Assembly (NCBI RefSeq): GCF_000744435.1
Contig: NZ_JQLX01000014.1
Location: 1-64,000, forward strand
Length of the DNA stretch: 64,000 bases
Direction: 5' to 3'
Source: Hippea jasoniae
Lineage (GTDB): Bacteria > Campylobacterota_A > Desulfurellia > Desulfurellales > Hippeaceae
Shown here: positions 17,438 through 27,466 of the stretch, piece by piece
Layout: every line of letters begins with the position of its first letter
Position numbering within the stretch: the first letter of the stretch is position 1
Program-made: the position numbers and the translations under genes
Notes under the pieces: model-generated
The model's database searches: none
The model's input: only the letters and a program-made list of their open reading frames with translations
Told to the model about the DNA's origin: nothing

Positions 17438-18310
17438 ATGAGGAAGATTGTTGTTGCAATCTTAGCTGTTTTGCTTATGGCAAATGTATCTTTTGCTTTA
17501 ACAACTTTTGAGTTGGTGGGCGTTGTGAAAAACCCCGATCATGCAGCTGTGGTAAAATCGGTTGAAAATGCTCTAAAGACCAAATTTAGCGTAATTGGCT
17601 CCTACCATCCAGCAGATCTGAATGATTTAACGGTAATTTTTGTTAAATCAAAAGAGTTCTTTGATGCTGTTGATAAGGTTCACAGATTTGCCTTCTTTGC
17701 TGTACCTTTAAGGGTGGGTGTTCAGAAGAAGGGCAATGAGAACTATGTGATGTTTGCAAATCCTGTTTATTTAGCCGATGCTTTTGCAAAAGGGAAATCA
17801 ACCCTTCAATCTGCTGCAGAAGATGTAAAAAAGCAGCTTGAGGATGCTTTAAGCAAGGTCAGTGGAATTCAGCTTCAGAAAAAGGAGTTTGGATATTCTA
17901 CAACAGAGGATGAGATTGGAAACTGGCAGATGATGGGTCAGAGCTTATATACAATTTATGAAATCGGTCATAAATACGGCTCAATAGATGCGGCATTAAA
18001 AGCGTTAGATGCTTCTTTAGCAAAGGGAACAAACGGCTGGAAAAAAGTATATGAGATAAAACTTTCAAAGGCTGCTGTTGTTGGTGTTGCAAATCCCAAA
18101 TATGAAAAAGAAGCATTTGATATAGGAGGGTATAACCATCTTTGTGCTTTTCCTATAGAACTTGTTGTTTATAACAACGGCAAGATCAAAGCTTTGCCAG
18201 AGATGTATAGGATGTCTATCTACTTCATGGATGCAGGAATGTCTGCTTTTGCGGCACATATGTCTATGCCTGGCGAAATTGACAACTCTTTAAAAGGATT
18301 GCTGAAGTGA
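17438..18310 (+). CDS. Secreted protein, possibly DUF302-like
   Basis: 290 residues with a clear signal peptide (about 1-21, ending NVSFA). The mature N-terminal half (ELVGVVKNPDHAAVVKSVENALK, later FFAVPLRVGVQKKG and VMFANP) is reminiscent of DUF302 proteins, but I am not sure. No catalytic motif, membrane helix or metal site stands out. ATG at 17438 is 7 bases after AAGGAGG, better than the GTG two codons upstream. It has its own promoter and a strong terminator, so it is a single-gene unit that may be well expressed. Confidence 0.7.
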   Translation: MRKIVVAILAVLLMANVSFALTTFELVGVVKNPDHAAVVKSVENALKTKFSVIGSYHPADLNDLTVIFVKSKEFFDAVDKVHRFAFFAVPLRVGVQKKGNENYVMFANPVYLADAFAKGKSTLQSAAEDVKKQLEDALSKVSGIQLQKKEFGYSTTEDEIGNWQMMGQSLYTIYEIGHKYGSIDAALKALDASLAKGTNGWKKVYEIKLSKAAVVGVANPKYEKEAFDIGGYNHLCAFPIELVVYNNGKIKALPEMYRMSIYFMDAGMSAFAAHMSMPGEIDNSLKGLLK

Positions 18311-18332
18311 ATTTATATATTAAACGATTACC

Positions 18333-18363
18333 AAAGCGGGCTTTTGCCCGCTTTATTTTTTTA
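18333..18363 (+). terminator. Intrinsic terminator
   Basis: Perfect 9-bp stem AAAGCGGGC/GCCCGCTTT (18333-18341 and 18346-18354) with a TTTT loop, followed by ATTTTTTTATTTTT. Ends the single-gene unit and insulates the pil operon. Confidence 0.92.
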
Positions 18364-18404
18364 TTTTTCATCCGATTGATTTAATTAAGAAAAAGTTATT
18401 AAAG

Positions 18405-18420
18405 TGGCATGGTGATTGCT
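18405..18420 (+). promoter_or_regulatory. Probable sigma-54 promoter of the pil operon
   Basis: TGGCATG-N4-TTGCT matches the sigma-54 consensus at nearly every position, with the required 10 bases between GG (18406-18407) and GC (18418-18419). Expected start about 18431, 87 bases before pilM. Sigma-54 control of pilus genes is known in several proteobacteria. Confidence 0.7.
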
Positions 18421-18443
18421 AATAAAACTAATGTATGGTGAGG

Positions 18444-18472
18444 TTGACTTTTTTTGTTATGTATGGTTTAAT
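18444..18472 (+). promoter_or_regulatory. Possible second, sigma-70 promoter of the pil operon
   Basis: TTGACT (18444-18449), 17 bases, TTTAAT (18467-18472), downstream of the sigma-54 element. If real, pilM has a constitutive and a regulated promoter in tandem. Confidence 0.45.
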
Positions 18473-18517
18473 TATACGGCATTATGTAGTTAAGTTTCAT
18501 AAAGAAGGGGTTTAGGC

Positions 18518-19561
18518 GTGGCTAAAGGTATAGTTGGTATAGATATAGGTAGGGAATACACAAAGGTTGTTTATTTTAACGAGAAAAAAGGTATTGTATC
18601 ACTTTCCCATGCATTTCGGGAAGAAACACCTGAGGGTATGATCTTAAGTGATGGTGTAGATGAAGAGATAATGGTTGATTTTCTTAAAAATATATTTTCT
18701 ACGCATAAGTTAAAAAATAAGCATGTGGCAATAAGTCTTAACAGTGCCGGTGTTATTACAAAAACCTTAACCATGCCCCTTGTTGCTGATGAAGAGATCA
18801 AACAGGCTATTATGTGGGAAGCTGAGCAGTATGCTCCTTTTGGTATGGAACAGGTTAATGTTGACTATCATGTGTTTGAAAAGAACGAAGAAAAGAAAGA
18901 AATGACGGTTTTGATAGCTATAGCCAAAAGGGATATAATTGATGCCTATAAAAATGCCTTTAAAAAAGCAAGATTAAGATTGGATGTTGTTGATGTTGAT
19001 GTATTTGCCCTTTATAATGCGTTTGAGGTTAATCAACCAGAAAAAGCAAAACAACACAGTTTATTGGTTGATTTGGGCTATTCTTCAACAAAATTGATTT
19101 TTGTAAATAATGGTTTGCCTGTATTTAGTAGATATATAGATTTTGGATTTTCCTATATTGTGGATGAAGCTGTGGAGATTCTGGATGTTAAACAGCAGGA
19201 AATTGAGCTGATTTTGAACAACCATAAACATGAGAAGCATGGTAGTCTGATTAACTTTATAAACGATAAATTAGCTGGTTTGTATGCTCAACTAAGCAAT
19301 TCTATAACATTCTACAAAGCCAATATTCTTGAAATTGAAGAAGATGTAGATAATGTGGTTTTTAGCGGTATCTTGGGCGCATTATTTGATGAGATAGATA
19401 TTGAATCGGCAAGAAATTTTATTAACATTGATATAGTTAGCTTTAATCCATTTGACTTTGCAACAAAAGATGGTGTCATAGAGGGGTTTGAAGAGGTTAA
19501 CTCTTCTGTAGCATCGTTTTATTGTATAGCTGCTGGTCTTTCTGTAAGGGGATTGAGATGA
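18518..19561 (+). CDS. pilM: Type IV pilus assembly protein PilM
   Basis: 347-residue cytoplasmic actin-like ATPase. The N-terminus KGIVGIDIGREYTKVVYF holds the phosphate-1 motif, and LLVDLGYSSTKLIF near 180 the phosphate-2 motif. PilM binds the PilN tail and links the inner-membrane alignment complex to the pilus motors. GTG start at 18518 with AGAAGGGG 8 bases upstream. Overlaps pilN as ATGA. Confidence 0.93.
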   Translation: MAKGIVGIDIGREYTKVVYFNEKKGIVSLSHAFREETPEGMILSDGVDEEIMVDFLKNIFSTHKLKNKHVAISLNSAGVITKTLTMPLVADEEIKQAIMWEAEQYAPFGMEQVNVDYHVFEKNEEKKEMTVLIAIAKRDIIDAYKNAFKKARLRLDVVDVDVFALYNAFEVNQPEKAKQHSLLVDLGYSSTKLIFVNNGLPVFSRYIDFGFSYIVDEAVEILDVKQQEIELILNNHKHEKHGSLINFINDKLAGLYAQLSNSITFYKANILEIEEDVDNVVFSGILGALFDEIDIESARNFINIDIVSFNPFDFATKDGVIEGFEEVNSSVASFYCIAAGLSVRGLR

Positions 19562-20157
19562 TACAGATCAATCTGTTGGGTGAAGAACAAAAAAAGAGCA
19601 AAAAACAATCAACATTTAAAGGTTTTAGCCCTGTCTCTTTGGATGTTCCGGTATGGATAATTGTTGTTGTAGCGGTTGTTGTTATCGAGATTATTAGTTT
19701 GATTACTGCTACCTATTTTACATCAAAAAGAATTGATGAGTTAGAAGCAAAAAGAAAAAGTCTTGCCAGCTTAGAAAGGCAGGTAAAGATATATCAAAGG
19801 AAGATAAGAGAAGTTAAAAGGATGATAAAGACCATAAAGAGCTTGGAAAAAGGTAGAGGCAATGCTTACAAAATTCTTGAAGAGATTGCAGATGCCTTTC
19901 CGTATGATACTTCAGGCAGGTTTAATAAAATTTATGGCGGTAGTCTCTGGCTTACCAGTTTATCCAAAAGAGGTAATGTTATAACCCTAAGCGGAAAAAG
20001 TTTTTCAGCTGAGGCTGTAGCTGCTTATATGATCAATTTAGGCAGATTGAAAAATGTGTCTAAGGTAAGATTTGGCGGGAGTGGTTTGAGGAAAATTTCA
20101 AACTCAAGTAGGGCAGAGATCTATTCATTTTCCATAATAATCACTTTGAAGGGTTAA
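19558..20157 (+). CDS. pilN: Type IV pilus assembly protein PilN
   Basis: 199 residues. The N-terminus MIQINLLGEEQ is the PilM-binding motif; one transmembrane helix follows (about 37-58, IIVVVAVVVIEIISLI), then a periplasmic coiled coil and ferredoxin-like domain. The ATG at 19558 overlaps the pilM stop (ATGA). Forms the inner-membrane platform with PilO. Confidence 0.93.
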   Translation: MIQINLLGEEQKKSKKQSTFKGFSPVSLDVPVWIIVVVAVVVIEIISLITATYFTSKRIDELEAKRKSLASLERQVKIYQRKIREVKRMIKTIKSLEKGRGNAYKILEEIADAFPYDTSGRFNKIYGGSLWLTSLSKRGNVITLSGKSFSAEAVAAYMINLGRLKNVSKVRFGGSGLRKISNSSRAEIYSFSIIITLKG

Positions 20158-20160
20158 GAT

Positions 20161-20700
20161 ATGGGTGAACTTGACAACAAAAAGATAGCTTTGATAGTGA
20201 TTGGCTTACTTATTTTGCCAGCTTTGTGGTATTATTTATATTTCTCAGATGCTAATGCAAAAATAAATAAATTAAGAGGAGAGATCGAACGGCTACAGAA
20301 GTATCAGTCTCAGTTGCCTATTTTGAAAAGAAACTATATAAAAGCCAAGAATGAGTTTAAGGTATATTCTGCGCAGTTGCCTCTTAAAGAGGAGATTCCA
20401 TCTTTGCTTGTTCAGCTTAACGGAATTGTAAGAAGCGAAGGTGTAAGCCTTTTATCCTTCAGTCCAAGAAATGCAGCGTTATCTTCATCAAAGCTTTATT
20501 ATACAAAGCCTATAGCTATTTCTATTAAAGCAAACTACACAACCTGCGGTGAAGTGTTTGAAAGAATTTCAAAAATGAAGCGACTTGTTAAGGTGAAAGA
20601 TTTTACAATAAATAATCCAAAGATTGTAAATAGTAAGCTGGTGATTATGAATATAAACTTTAACGCAGAAACATACTATTTCAATAAAAAGGTTAAATAA
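20161..20700 (+). CDS. pilO: Type IV pilus assembly protein PilO
   Basis: 179 residues: short cytoplasmic tail, one transmembrane helix (about 10-28, ALIVIGLLILPALWYYLY), periplasmic coiled coil and ferredoxin-like domain with LPLKEEIPSLLVQL. Partner of PilN. It starts 3 bases after pilN and ends 1 base before pilP. Confidence 0.92.
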   Translation: MGELDNKKIALIVIGLLILPALWYYLYFSDANAKINKLRGEIERLQKYQSQLPILKRNYIKAKNEFKVYSAQLPLKEEIPSLLVQLNGIVRSEGVSLLSFSPRNAALSSSKLYYTKPIAISIKANYTTCGEVFERISKMKRLVKVKDFTINNPKIVNSKLVIMNINFNAETYYFNKKVK

Positions 20701-20701
20701 T

Positions 20702-21121
20702 ATGGGTAAAATCAGGGTTTTTGTGTTGGCTGTTGGAATTATAGTTGCTATACAAACAATAAGCTGGTGTTTCGAGATTAAACTCAAAAGGGATCCCTTT
20801 ATGGACCTTGTAAAAAGTAAAGAATTGTTAATAAGGGAGCAGGAAGCTGCATTGAAAGGAAAGAAGAAAACAGAGGCTGTGATAAAGCAGCAAGCCAATG
20901 CTATTGCCTCGGCTATCAAGGTTCAGATGATCGTTGTTGGTAAGGATAATAAATCTAAAGCGGCTTTACTTGTTGGTCCGTCGGGTATTCCTGTTGTGGT
21001 TGTTAAAGGAACAAAGATTAAAGATGACATATGGGTTGAAGACATCACCAATGATGCAGTTAAAGTGGGGGTAAGCATTATGGGTAAAAAAGAAATAGTA
21101 ACATTAAAGCTTGCTAAATAG
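20702..21121 (+). CDS. pilP: Type IV pilus assembly protein PilP
   Basis: 139 residues with an N-terminal signal or anchor (about 5-22). The segment RDPFMDLVKSK corresponds to the family's RDPF motif, and the C-terminal beta domain (VVVVKGTKIKDDIWVEDI) docks the secretin. No lipobox cysteine is clear: the early Cys in SWCFEI does not fit a lipobox well. Links PilNO to PilQ. Confidence 0.85.
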   Translation: MGKIRVFVLAVGIIVAIQTISWCFEIKLKRDPFMDLVKSKELLIREQEAALKGKKKTEAVIKQQANAIASAIKVQMIVVGKDNKSKAALLVGPSGIPVVVVKGTKIKDDIWVEDITNDAVKVGVSIMGKKEIVTLKLAK

Positions 21122-21131
21122 GGAGTGGCTT

Positions 21132-23297
21132 ATGAGAAAAGGGTTGTTGATTGCGCTAATAATATTTTTTGGTTTTCAAATTGGTTTAGTAGATAAATCT
21201 CTACAGTTTGGTTTGGCAGCTAAGGCCTTTGAGATTAAATCTATTGAGCAGAAAAATGGTAAGCTTTATCTATATTACGATGGTAGTTTGACATACACCA
21301 GTTTTTATCTAAATAAACCTTATAGGTTTGTTGTTGATTTTATTGGCGTTAAAGGGTGTAGTAAATATAAAAAGAGTGTAAAGATATTTGATATGGGTGA
21401 TGGTATTAGGGCAAAAGTTTTTATGCACACAAACGATAAATTATCAAATTCGTATAAACGGTCTGTTTTAAGGTGTGCAGTTGTATTTGAGGGATATACA
21501 TCCAAACCTAATTGTGATGTAAAGCCGTATAAAGGTTATGTAGAGATTAATTGTAATAAAAACAAAAAACAGGAAAAGGTTAAGCAGAGTGCGGCTTTGT
21601 CTAAAACGAATATTATAGAAAGGATATCTTACAGAAGGTTTAACAATTATGAGATGGTTGTTGTTCTTTTAAAGGCAAAACCAGACTACAAGGTAAAACA
21701 AAGCGGCAGTGTTATCTATCTTACCTTAAATAATGTTAAAGCTTTGAAAAATGCCCTAATGGGGCAGAATTTATCGAATGAGGCTGAGAATATAAATTCG
21801 ATTATGGCTGTAAAGACATCCAATAATTCTATTAGATATGTAATCAAAATGAAGGATAATGGAAGGTTTAAAAAGTATTATGCTGACTCAAGACATGTAT
21901 ATCTGATTTTTCCTATCACTCAAACATCATCTAATAATAAGAAAAATAGCAATCTTATTAGTAAGTCTGAGCAACAAACTGAGCAGGCCAATGGTATTTT
22001 TTCGGATGACAGAAGGGTATCGTTTAATGTTAGAGACGCGCAGCTTAAGGATATATTCAGGGTATTTGCTAAAATTACTGGTGTAAATATTATTATAGGT
22101 GATGATGTTCAGGGTACGATTACCATGAGCTTAAAAGATGTACCCATAAATCAAGCTTTAAATCTGATTTTACAACAGAAGGGGCTTGTTGCTGAAAGAA
22201 AGGGAAATATTGTTGTAATTATGACAGCTGCAAGGTATCAACAGGAAAAGATGGCTCAATTGAAGGCATTACAGGAGAAGGAAAAGTATGAGAGAATGAA
22301 AAGTGCTGTTACAAAAACAATAAATCTCAACTATATTACGCCTGACTATGCTATTGGTATTATCAATAAACTTTTATACAACGGTGGCAACCCGAAAGGT
22401 GGTGGTTTTATTGTTGCAGATACAAAAAACAACGCTTTAATATGTCATGATACAGCGGATAATATTGCAAAGATAGAAAAGATTGTTCAGATGGTTGATA
22501 AAAAGAAGTTGGCTGTTGAAATTGATGCAAGAATTGTAGAGATATCAAAAACCTTTGAAAGACAGTTGGGTATCCAGTGGGGTGGAAATTATTATAATGC
22601 TCAGCTGGGTAGCTCTCATACATTTATTGGTGTTGGTGGATACAACAAAGAAAGTCCTGTAAAAATTAACGGCTCCTTACCCCCATCACCAAATTATACA
22701 AATGACAATTTTATAGTCAACCTGCCTGCTACGCTTTCTGATGCACCCACCAATGCTGTTAGTCTTGCAATAGGCAATGTGAGGGCTGGGTATAATCTGG
22801 ACCTTAAACTGACAATGGGTGAGGTTGAAGGTTATTCCAAGGTTATTTCATCGCCTAAAGTAATAACATTAAACAACGAAGCAGCAAAGATTGAAAGTGG
22901 CCAGCAGATTCCATATCACGAAAGCGCAGGTGCAAGTGGTGCAACAAGTACAAGCTTTAAATCGGCTACCCTTTCACTTGAGGTCACTCCTCAAATAACA
23001 AGAAACAACCAGATAATATTAAAGATCACTGTAAAGAAAGATTCACCCGATTTTGCCCATGCAGTTAATGGAGAACCAACAATTAACACAAACGAGGTTC
23101 AAACCACTGTTATTCTAAAGAACGGTCAGACGATTGTGCTTGGCGGTCTTGTTCAGCAAACAAACATAAAAACAGTCCAAGGTATACCTCTTCTGATGAG
23201 AATTCCGTTCCTTGGCTGGTTATTTAAAACAAAAAGGATATACAACCCTCAAAAAGAGCTTTATATCTTTGTGACGCCGCACATTCTAACAAAATGA
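21132..23297 (+). CDS. pilQ: Type IV pilus secretin PilQ
   Basis: 721 residues: signal peptide (about 1-30), two AMIN-like peptidoglycan-binding regions (about 30-280), a short secretin/TonB N-terminal domain (SFNVRDAQLKDIFRVFAKITG, about 300-370), an N1 domain (TKTINLNYITPDYAIGIINK) and the C-terminal secretin channel with VPGIP-like VQGIPLLMRIPFLGWLFK. Outer-membrane pore for the pilus. ATG at 21132 is preferred: GGGAG lies 6 bases upstream and it clears pilP. Confidence 0.95.
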   Translation: MRKGLLIALIIFFGFQIGLVDKSLQFGLAAKAFEIKSIEQKNGKLYLYYDGSLTYTSFYLNKPYRFVVDFIGVKGCSKYKKSVKIFDMGDGIRAKVFMHTNDKLSNSYKRSVLRCAVVFEGYTSKPNCDVKPYKGYVEINCNKNKKQEKVKQSAALSKTNIIERISYRRFNNYEMVVVLLKAKPDYKVKQSGSVIYLTLNNVKALKNALMGQNLSNEAENINSIMAVKTSNNSIRYVIKMKDNGRFKKYYADSRHVYLIFPITQTSSNNKKNSNLISKSEQQTEQANGIFSDDRRVSFNVRDAQLKDIFRVFAKITGVNIIIGDDVQGTITMSLKDVPINQALNLILQQKGLVAERKGNIVVIMTAARYQQEKMAQLKALQEKEKYERMKSAVTKTINLNYITPDYAIGIINKLLYNGGNPKGGGFIVADTKNNALICHDTADNIAKIEKIVQMVDKKKLAVEIDARIVEISKTFERQLGIQWGGNYYNAQLGSSHTFIGVGGYNKESPVKINGSLPPSPNYTNDNFIVNLPATLSDAPTNAVSLAIGNVRAGYNLDLKLTMGEVEGYSKVISSPKVITLNNEAAKIESGQQIPYHESAGASGATSTSFKSATLSLEVTPQITRNNQIILKITVKKDSPDFAHAVNGEPTINTNEVQTTVILKNGQTIVLGGLVQQTNIKTVQGIPLLMRIPFLGWLFKTKRIYNPQKELYIFVTPHILTK

Positions 23298-23740
23298 GAG
23301 AAATAATAAACAGAAAAGCCCGTCACGATTATGAGATTTTAGAGACAATCGAGGCGGGCATTGCGCTTAAAGGTAGCGAAGTTAAGTCGATAAGAATGGG
23401 GTCTGCAAACTTGAAGGATAGTTATGCTGAGATCAAAGATGGTGAGGTTTTTATAAATAACTTTCACATAAGCCCCTACAAGTTTGCATCAGCCCATACG
23501 AACCACGATCCATACAGAAAGAAAAAGTTGTTGCTGCATAAATACCAGATAAGGCGATTAATAGGAAAGGTTAAAGAAAAAGGTTTAACATTGATTCCTT
23601 TGAGGGTTTATTCAAAAAACGGAAAAATCAAGGTTGAACTTGCTTTAGCAAAAGGAAAGAAGCTCTACGACAAGCGCAGGGATATTAAAGAAAGGGATCT
23701 TGCAAGAGAAGCACAAAGGGAACTTGCCAGATTCAAATAA
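23294..23740 (+). CDS. smpB: SsrA-binding protein SmpB
   Basis: 148-residue partner of tmRNA in rescue of stalled ribosomes. Signature segments: NRKARHDYEILETIEAGIAL (landmarks RKA-HDY-I-E--EAGI-L), GSEVKSIR, and the C-terminal KKLYDKR-IK-RD tail that inserts in the ribosome. Starts within the pilQ stop (ATGA). The tmRNA gene itself is not in this window. Confidence 0.97.
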   Translation: MREIINRKARHDYEILETIEAGIALKGSEVKSIRMGSANLKDSYAEIKDGEVFINNFHISPYKFASAHTNHDPYRKKKLLLHKYQIRRLIGKVKEKGLTLIPLRVYSKNGKIKVELALAKGKKLYDKRRDIKERDLAREAQRELARFK

Positions 23741-23743
23741 TCT

Positions 23744-23771
23744 TTGAAATAGTCTGTCAAATATATAAAAT
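23744..23771 (+). promoter_or_regulatory. Possible promoter of carB
   Basis: TTGAAA (23744-23749), 16 bases, TAAAAT (23766-23771) in the 61-base gap after smpB, ahead of carB. A plausible sigma-70 site. Confidence 0.4.
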
Positions 23772-23801
23772 AGAGGGATTCTTTAAAAGAGGTGGTGTTG
23801 T

Positions 23802-26800
23802 ATGCCTAAAAGGGAAGATATTAAAAAGATAATGATAATAGGCTCAGGACCGATAATTATTGGACAGGCTTGTGAGTTTGACTACTCAGGAACCCAGGCC
23901 TGTAAGGCATTAAAGTCTGAGGGATATGAGGTTGTTCTGGTAAACTCCAATCCTGCAACAATTATGACAGACCCCATGCTTGCAGATAAAACATACATAG
24001 AGCCTATAACGGTGGATTTTTTGGAAAAGATCATAGATAAAGAAAGGCCTGATGCTATTTTGCCAACATTGGGTGGTCAAACAGCCCTTAATGCCGCTAT
24101 GGATTTGCACAAAGCAGGTGTTCTTGAAAAATACTCCGTTGAGCTAATAGGCGCAGATGCTCAAACCATCCAGAAAGCTGAGGATAGAGAGCTGTTTAAA
24201 AAGGCTATGGAGGAGATAGGCCTTAAGGTGCCAAAATCCGGTGTAGCGCATACACTTGATGAGGCTCATGCTGTTCTTGAAAAGATTAATCTGCCTGTAA
24301 TAATAAGACCATCGTTTACACTTGGAGGCACCGGTGCAGGTGTTGCATACAACACTGAAGAATTTGAGAAGGTTGTGAAATGGGGTTTAGAGCAAAGCCC
24401 GGTTAATGAGGTTTTGATTGAGCAATCTGTGATTGGATGGAAAGAGTATGAGCTTGAAGTGATGAGGGATAAGAAAGACAATGTTTTTATTATCTGCTCT
24501 ATTGAAAACTTTGACCCGATGGGTGTCCATACGGGAGACTCAATCACAGTTGCTCCTGCTCAAACACTTTCTGATAAGGAATATCAGCTTTTGAGGGATG
24601 CTGCTATCGACATAATAAGAAAAATAGGAGTGGAGACAGGGGGCTCCAACATACAGTTTGCAGTAAATCCTCAAAACGGCGAGTTTGTTGTGATAGAGAT
24701 GAACCCACGCGTTTCACGCTCATCAGCGCTGGCATCGAAAGCTACGGGTTTTCCAATAGCAAAATTTGCAGCTTTACTGAGTGTGGGCTATACACTTGAT
24801 GAAATACCAAACGACATAACCAAAAAAACACCAGCATCGTTTGAGCCAGTACTCGATTATGTTGTTGTAAAGATGCCCAGATTTACATTTGAAAAATTCA
24901 ACACACCGGATGAGCTTGGAACACAGATGAAAAGCGTCGGAGAGGTGATGTCGATCGGCAGAACATTTAAGGAATCCCTTCAGAAAGCCTTAAGGTCTTT
25001 GGAATATGACTGGGATGGTTTTGTAGATATTGAATGTTCAGAGGACGAGCTCAAAGAGAAAATTATAAAACCCAACTCAAAGAGATTATTGTATATAGCT
25101 GAGGCGTTTAGAAAGGGTTACGATATCGACTATATTTATGAGCTTTCCTACATAGATAGGTGGTTTTTAGATAACATCAAACAGATTATTGAAAAAGAGG
25201 AAGAGATAAAGAAAAACCCCGATATAGTAAAAGAGCAGATAGCCTTATTGAAACAGTACGGATTTTCAGATAGCAGGCTTTCTAAGCTTTCTGGAATAGA
25301 TATTGACGCTATAAGGAGTTTAAGAAAGCAATCCAAACAGTGTGTTTATAAGATGGTTGATACATGTGCGGGCGAGTTTGAGGCCTATACGCCCTATTTC
25401 TATTCGACCTATGAGGATGAAAACGAGTCTTTGCCTTCTAAAAACAAAAAGGTTGTAATATTGGGCAGTGGTCCAAATAGGATTGGTCAGGGTATTGAAT
25501 TTGATTATACATGCGTGCATGGTGCACTTGAGCTGAAAAATCTTGGATATGAGTCGATAATGGTCAACTGCAACCCCGAAACCGTTTCAACCGATTATGA
25601 TATATCAAACAGGCTTTATTTTGAGCCTTTAACTTTTGAGGATGTGATGAATATTATAGATAACGAAAAACCCGAGGGCGTAGTTGTTCAGTTTGGAGGT
25701 CAGACACCTCTAAAATTATCACTGCCCTTGAAAAATGCCGGTGTTAGAATTCTTGGCACAGACCCAAAAAGCATCGATATAGCCGAAGATAGAGAACTCT
25801 TTAGGGAGCTTATTAACAAACTAAACCTTCTCCAGCCCCAAAGCGGCATAGCCCACTCAAAACAGGAAGCTATAGAGGTGGCAAACGGCATCGGTTATCC
25901 GGTGCTTGTAAGGCCTTCCTATGTGCTTGGTGGCAGAGCCATGATGATAATCTTCAACGAGCAGCAGCTTAAGGAATATGTGGATGAAGCTGTTGAGGTT
26001 TCTGGTGATCATCCTCTTCTTGTTGACAAGTTTTTGGAGGATGCTATAGAGGTTGATGTGGATGCTGTAAGCGATGGTGAGGATACCGTTGTAGCAGCTG
26101 TAATGGAGCATATAGAGGCAGCCGGAGTGCATTCTGGTGATTCTGCCTGCTCAATTCCGCCAAGAACACTAAAAAAGGATATTGTTGATGAAATAAAAAG
26201 ACAGACAAGACTGCTTGCCAAACATCTCAATGTTAAAGGCTTGATCAATATCCAGTTTGCAGTAAAAAACGATAGAATTTACATTCTTGAGGTTAATCCA
26301 AGGGCATCTCGCACAGTGCCTTTTGTAAGTAAGGCAACAGGCGTTGCATGGGCAAAGATTGCCACACAACTGATAATGGGCAAAAAAATAAAAGAACTGG
26401 GCATAAAAGAGGTTGAGCCTAAGTATTATGCTGTTAAAGAATCCGTTTTTCCATTTGTTAAGTTTCCCAATGTTGATATTACGCTTGGTCCAGAGATGCG
26501 CTCAACAGGCGAGGTTATGGGTATAGCAGATGAGTTTCCTATTGCCTATTACAAAGCCCTGCTTGCAAGCGGTATGAGATTGCCGCAAAAAGGTAATATC
26601 TTTATGTCGCTTGCAGATAGAGATAAACTGCAGGGTATTTTTATTGCCTCAAAGCTTCTTGATATGGGTTTTGAAGTTTTCTGCACAAAAGGCACATACG
26701 AATATCTAAAAAAGGAGGGATTGAATGTTCAATATGTGAAAAAGTTGAGTGAAGGACGGCCGAATATACTTGATAAAATGAAGAATAATAATATACACTT

Positions 26801-26990
26801 TCTTATAAATACGCCTTCTGGCAGGCGTTCCAGAACAGATTCTTTTTATATAAGAAGGAGTGCAGTTTTAATGAATATTCCTTACTGTACAACAATTTCT
26901 GGAGCTCTTGCTGCTGTGAGGGCTATCGAGGCTATTAAAAAAGGTAAGAAATTGGATGTTGAGCCACTCCAGGCTTATTACAAGAGGTGA
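23802..26990 (+). CDS. carB: Carbamoyl-phosphate synthase large chain
   Basis: 1062 residues, full family length. Makes carbamoyl phosphate from bicarbonate, ammonia and 2 ATP for arginine and pyrimidine synthesis. Two homologous ATP-grasp halves are visible, each opening with [21 protein letters not shown] or [20 protein letters not shown] landmarks, and each with an EMNPR/EVNPR metal-binding motif; the last 130 residues form the MGS-like allosteric domain. Followed by greA and then the pyrimidine genes pyrK and pyrD. The small subunit carA is not in the window. Confidence 0.97.
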   Translation: MPKREDIKKIMIIGSGPIIIGQACEFDYSGTQACKALKSEGYEVVLVNSNPATIMTDPMLADKTYIEPITVDFLEKIIDKERPDAILPTLGGQTALNAAMDLHKAGVLEKYSVELIGADAQTIQKAEDRELFKKAMEEIGLKVPKSGVAHTLDEAHAVLEKINLPVIIRPSFTLGGTGAGVAYNTEEFEKVVKWGLEQSPVNEVLIEQSVIGWKEYELEVMRDKKDNVFIICSIENFDPMGVHTGDSITVAPAQTLSDKEYQLLRDAAIDIIRKIGVETGGSNIQFAVNPQNGEFVVIEMNPRVSRSSALASKATGFPIAKFAALLSVGYTLDEIPNDITKKTPASFEPVLDYVVVKMPRFTFEKFNTPDELGTQMKSVGEVMSIGRTFKESLQKALRSLEYDWDGFVDIECSEDELKEKIIKPNSKRLLYIAEAFRKGYDIDYIYELSYIDRWFLDNIKQIIEKEEEIKKNPDIVKEQIALLKQYGFSDSRLSKLSGIDIDAIRSLRKQSKQCVYKMVDTCAGEFEAYTPYFYSTYEDENESLPSKNKKVVILGSGPNRIGQGIEFDYTCVHGALELKNLGYESIMVNCNPETVSTDYDISNRLYFEPLTFEDVMNIIDNEKPEGVVVQFGGQTPLKLSLPLKNAGVRILGTDPKSIDIAEDRELFRELINKLNLLQPQSGIAHSKQEAIEVANGIGYPVLVRPSYVLGGRAMMIIFNEQQLKEYVDEAVEVSGDHPLLVDKFLEDAIEVDVDAVSDGEDTVVAAVMEHIEAAGVHSGDSACSIPPRTLKKDIVDEIKRQTRLLAKHLNVKGLINIQFAVKNDRIYILEVNPRASRTVPFVSKATGVAWAKIATQLIMGKKIKELGIKEVEPKYYAVKESVFPFVKFPNVDITLGPEMRSTGEVMGIADEFPIAYYKALLASGMRLPQKGNIFMSLADRDKLQGIFIASKLLDMGFEVFCTKGTYEYLKKEGLNVQYVKKLSEGRPNILDKMKNNNIHFLINTPSGRRSRTDSFYIRRSAVLMNIPYCTTISGALAAVRAIEAIKKGKKLDVEPLQAYYKR

Positions 26991-26995
26991 GAAAA

Positions 26996-27466
26996 ATGAC
27001 TGAAAAGATATTGATTACTCCTGAAGGGTATAAAAAGCTCCTTGAGGAGATGGAGGATTTACAAAAAAGGCAAAGACCAGAGATTATAAAGGAGATTGAA
27101 GAGGCAAGGGCAAAGGGCGATCTAAGTGAAAATGCAGAATACCATGCAGCCAAAGAAAAGCACGCCTTGATAGAGAATAGAATTTCTGAGCTTTCCAGAA
27201 AGATCAATAATGCTCAGGTTGTTGATCCAGCAACTGTTCCAAAAGATAGGGTGAATTTTGGATGCAGGGTTGTGCTTTATGATGTGGATAACGATGAGGA
27301 GATAGAGTATATGATTGTTGGTGAGGACGAATCCGATCCAAAAGCAGGAAAAATCTCTGTAAATAGCCCTATCGCAAAGGCCCTTTTAGGTAAAGAAGAA
27401 GGGGATGAGGTTGAGGTTAAAGTTCCAGCTGGTATTAGAAGATTTGAGATAGAGGAGATAAAGTGA
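26996..27466 (+). CDS. greA: Transcription elongation factor GreA
   Basis: 156 residues: N-terminal antiparallel coiled coil with the acidic tip (ARAKGDLSENAEYHAAKE) that enters the RNA polymerase channel, and the C-terminal FKBP-like domain (SVNSPIAKALLGKEEGDEV). I use the ATG at 26996; the GTG at 26987 lies in the carB stop and adds only MRK. Ends overlapping pyrK (GTGA). Confidence 0.95.
   Translation: MTEKILITPEGYKKLLEEMEDLQKRQRPEIIKEIEEARAKGDLSENAEYHAAKEKHALIENRISELSRKINNAQVVDPATVPKDRVNFGCRVVLYDVDNDEEIEYMIVGEDESDPKAGKISVNSPIAKALLGKEEGDEVEVKVPAGIRRFEIEEIK

Noticed and set aside
25857..26132. 91-residue ORF antisense to carB
   Set aside because: carB is full length and conserved over this stretch; the antisense frame has no ribosome site.
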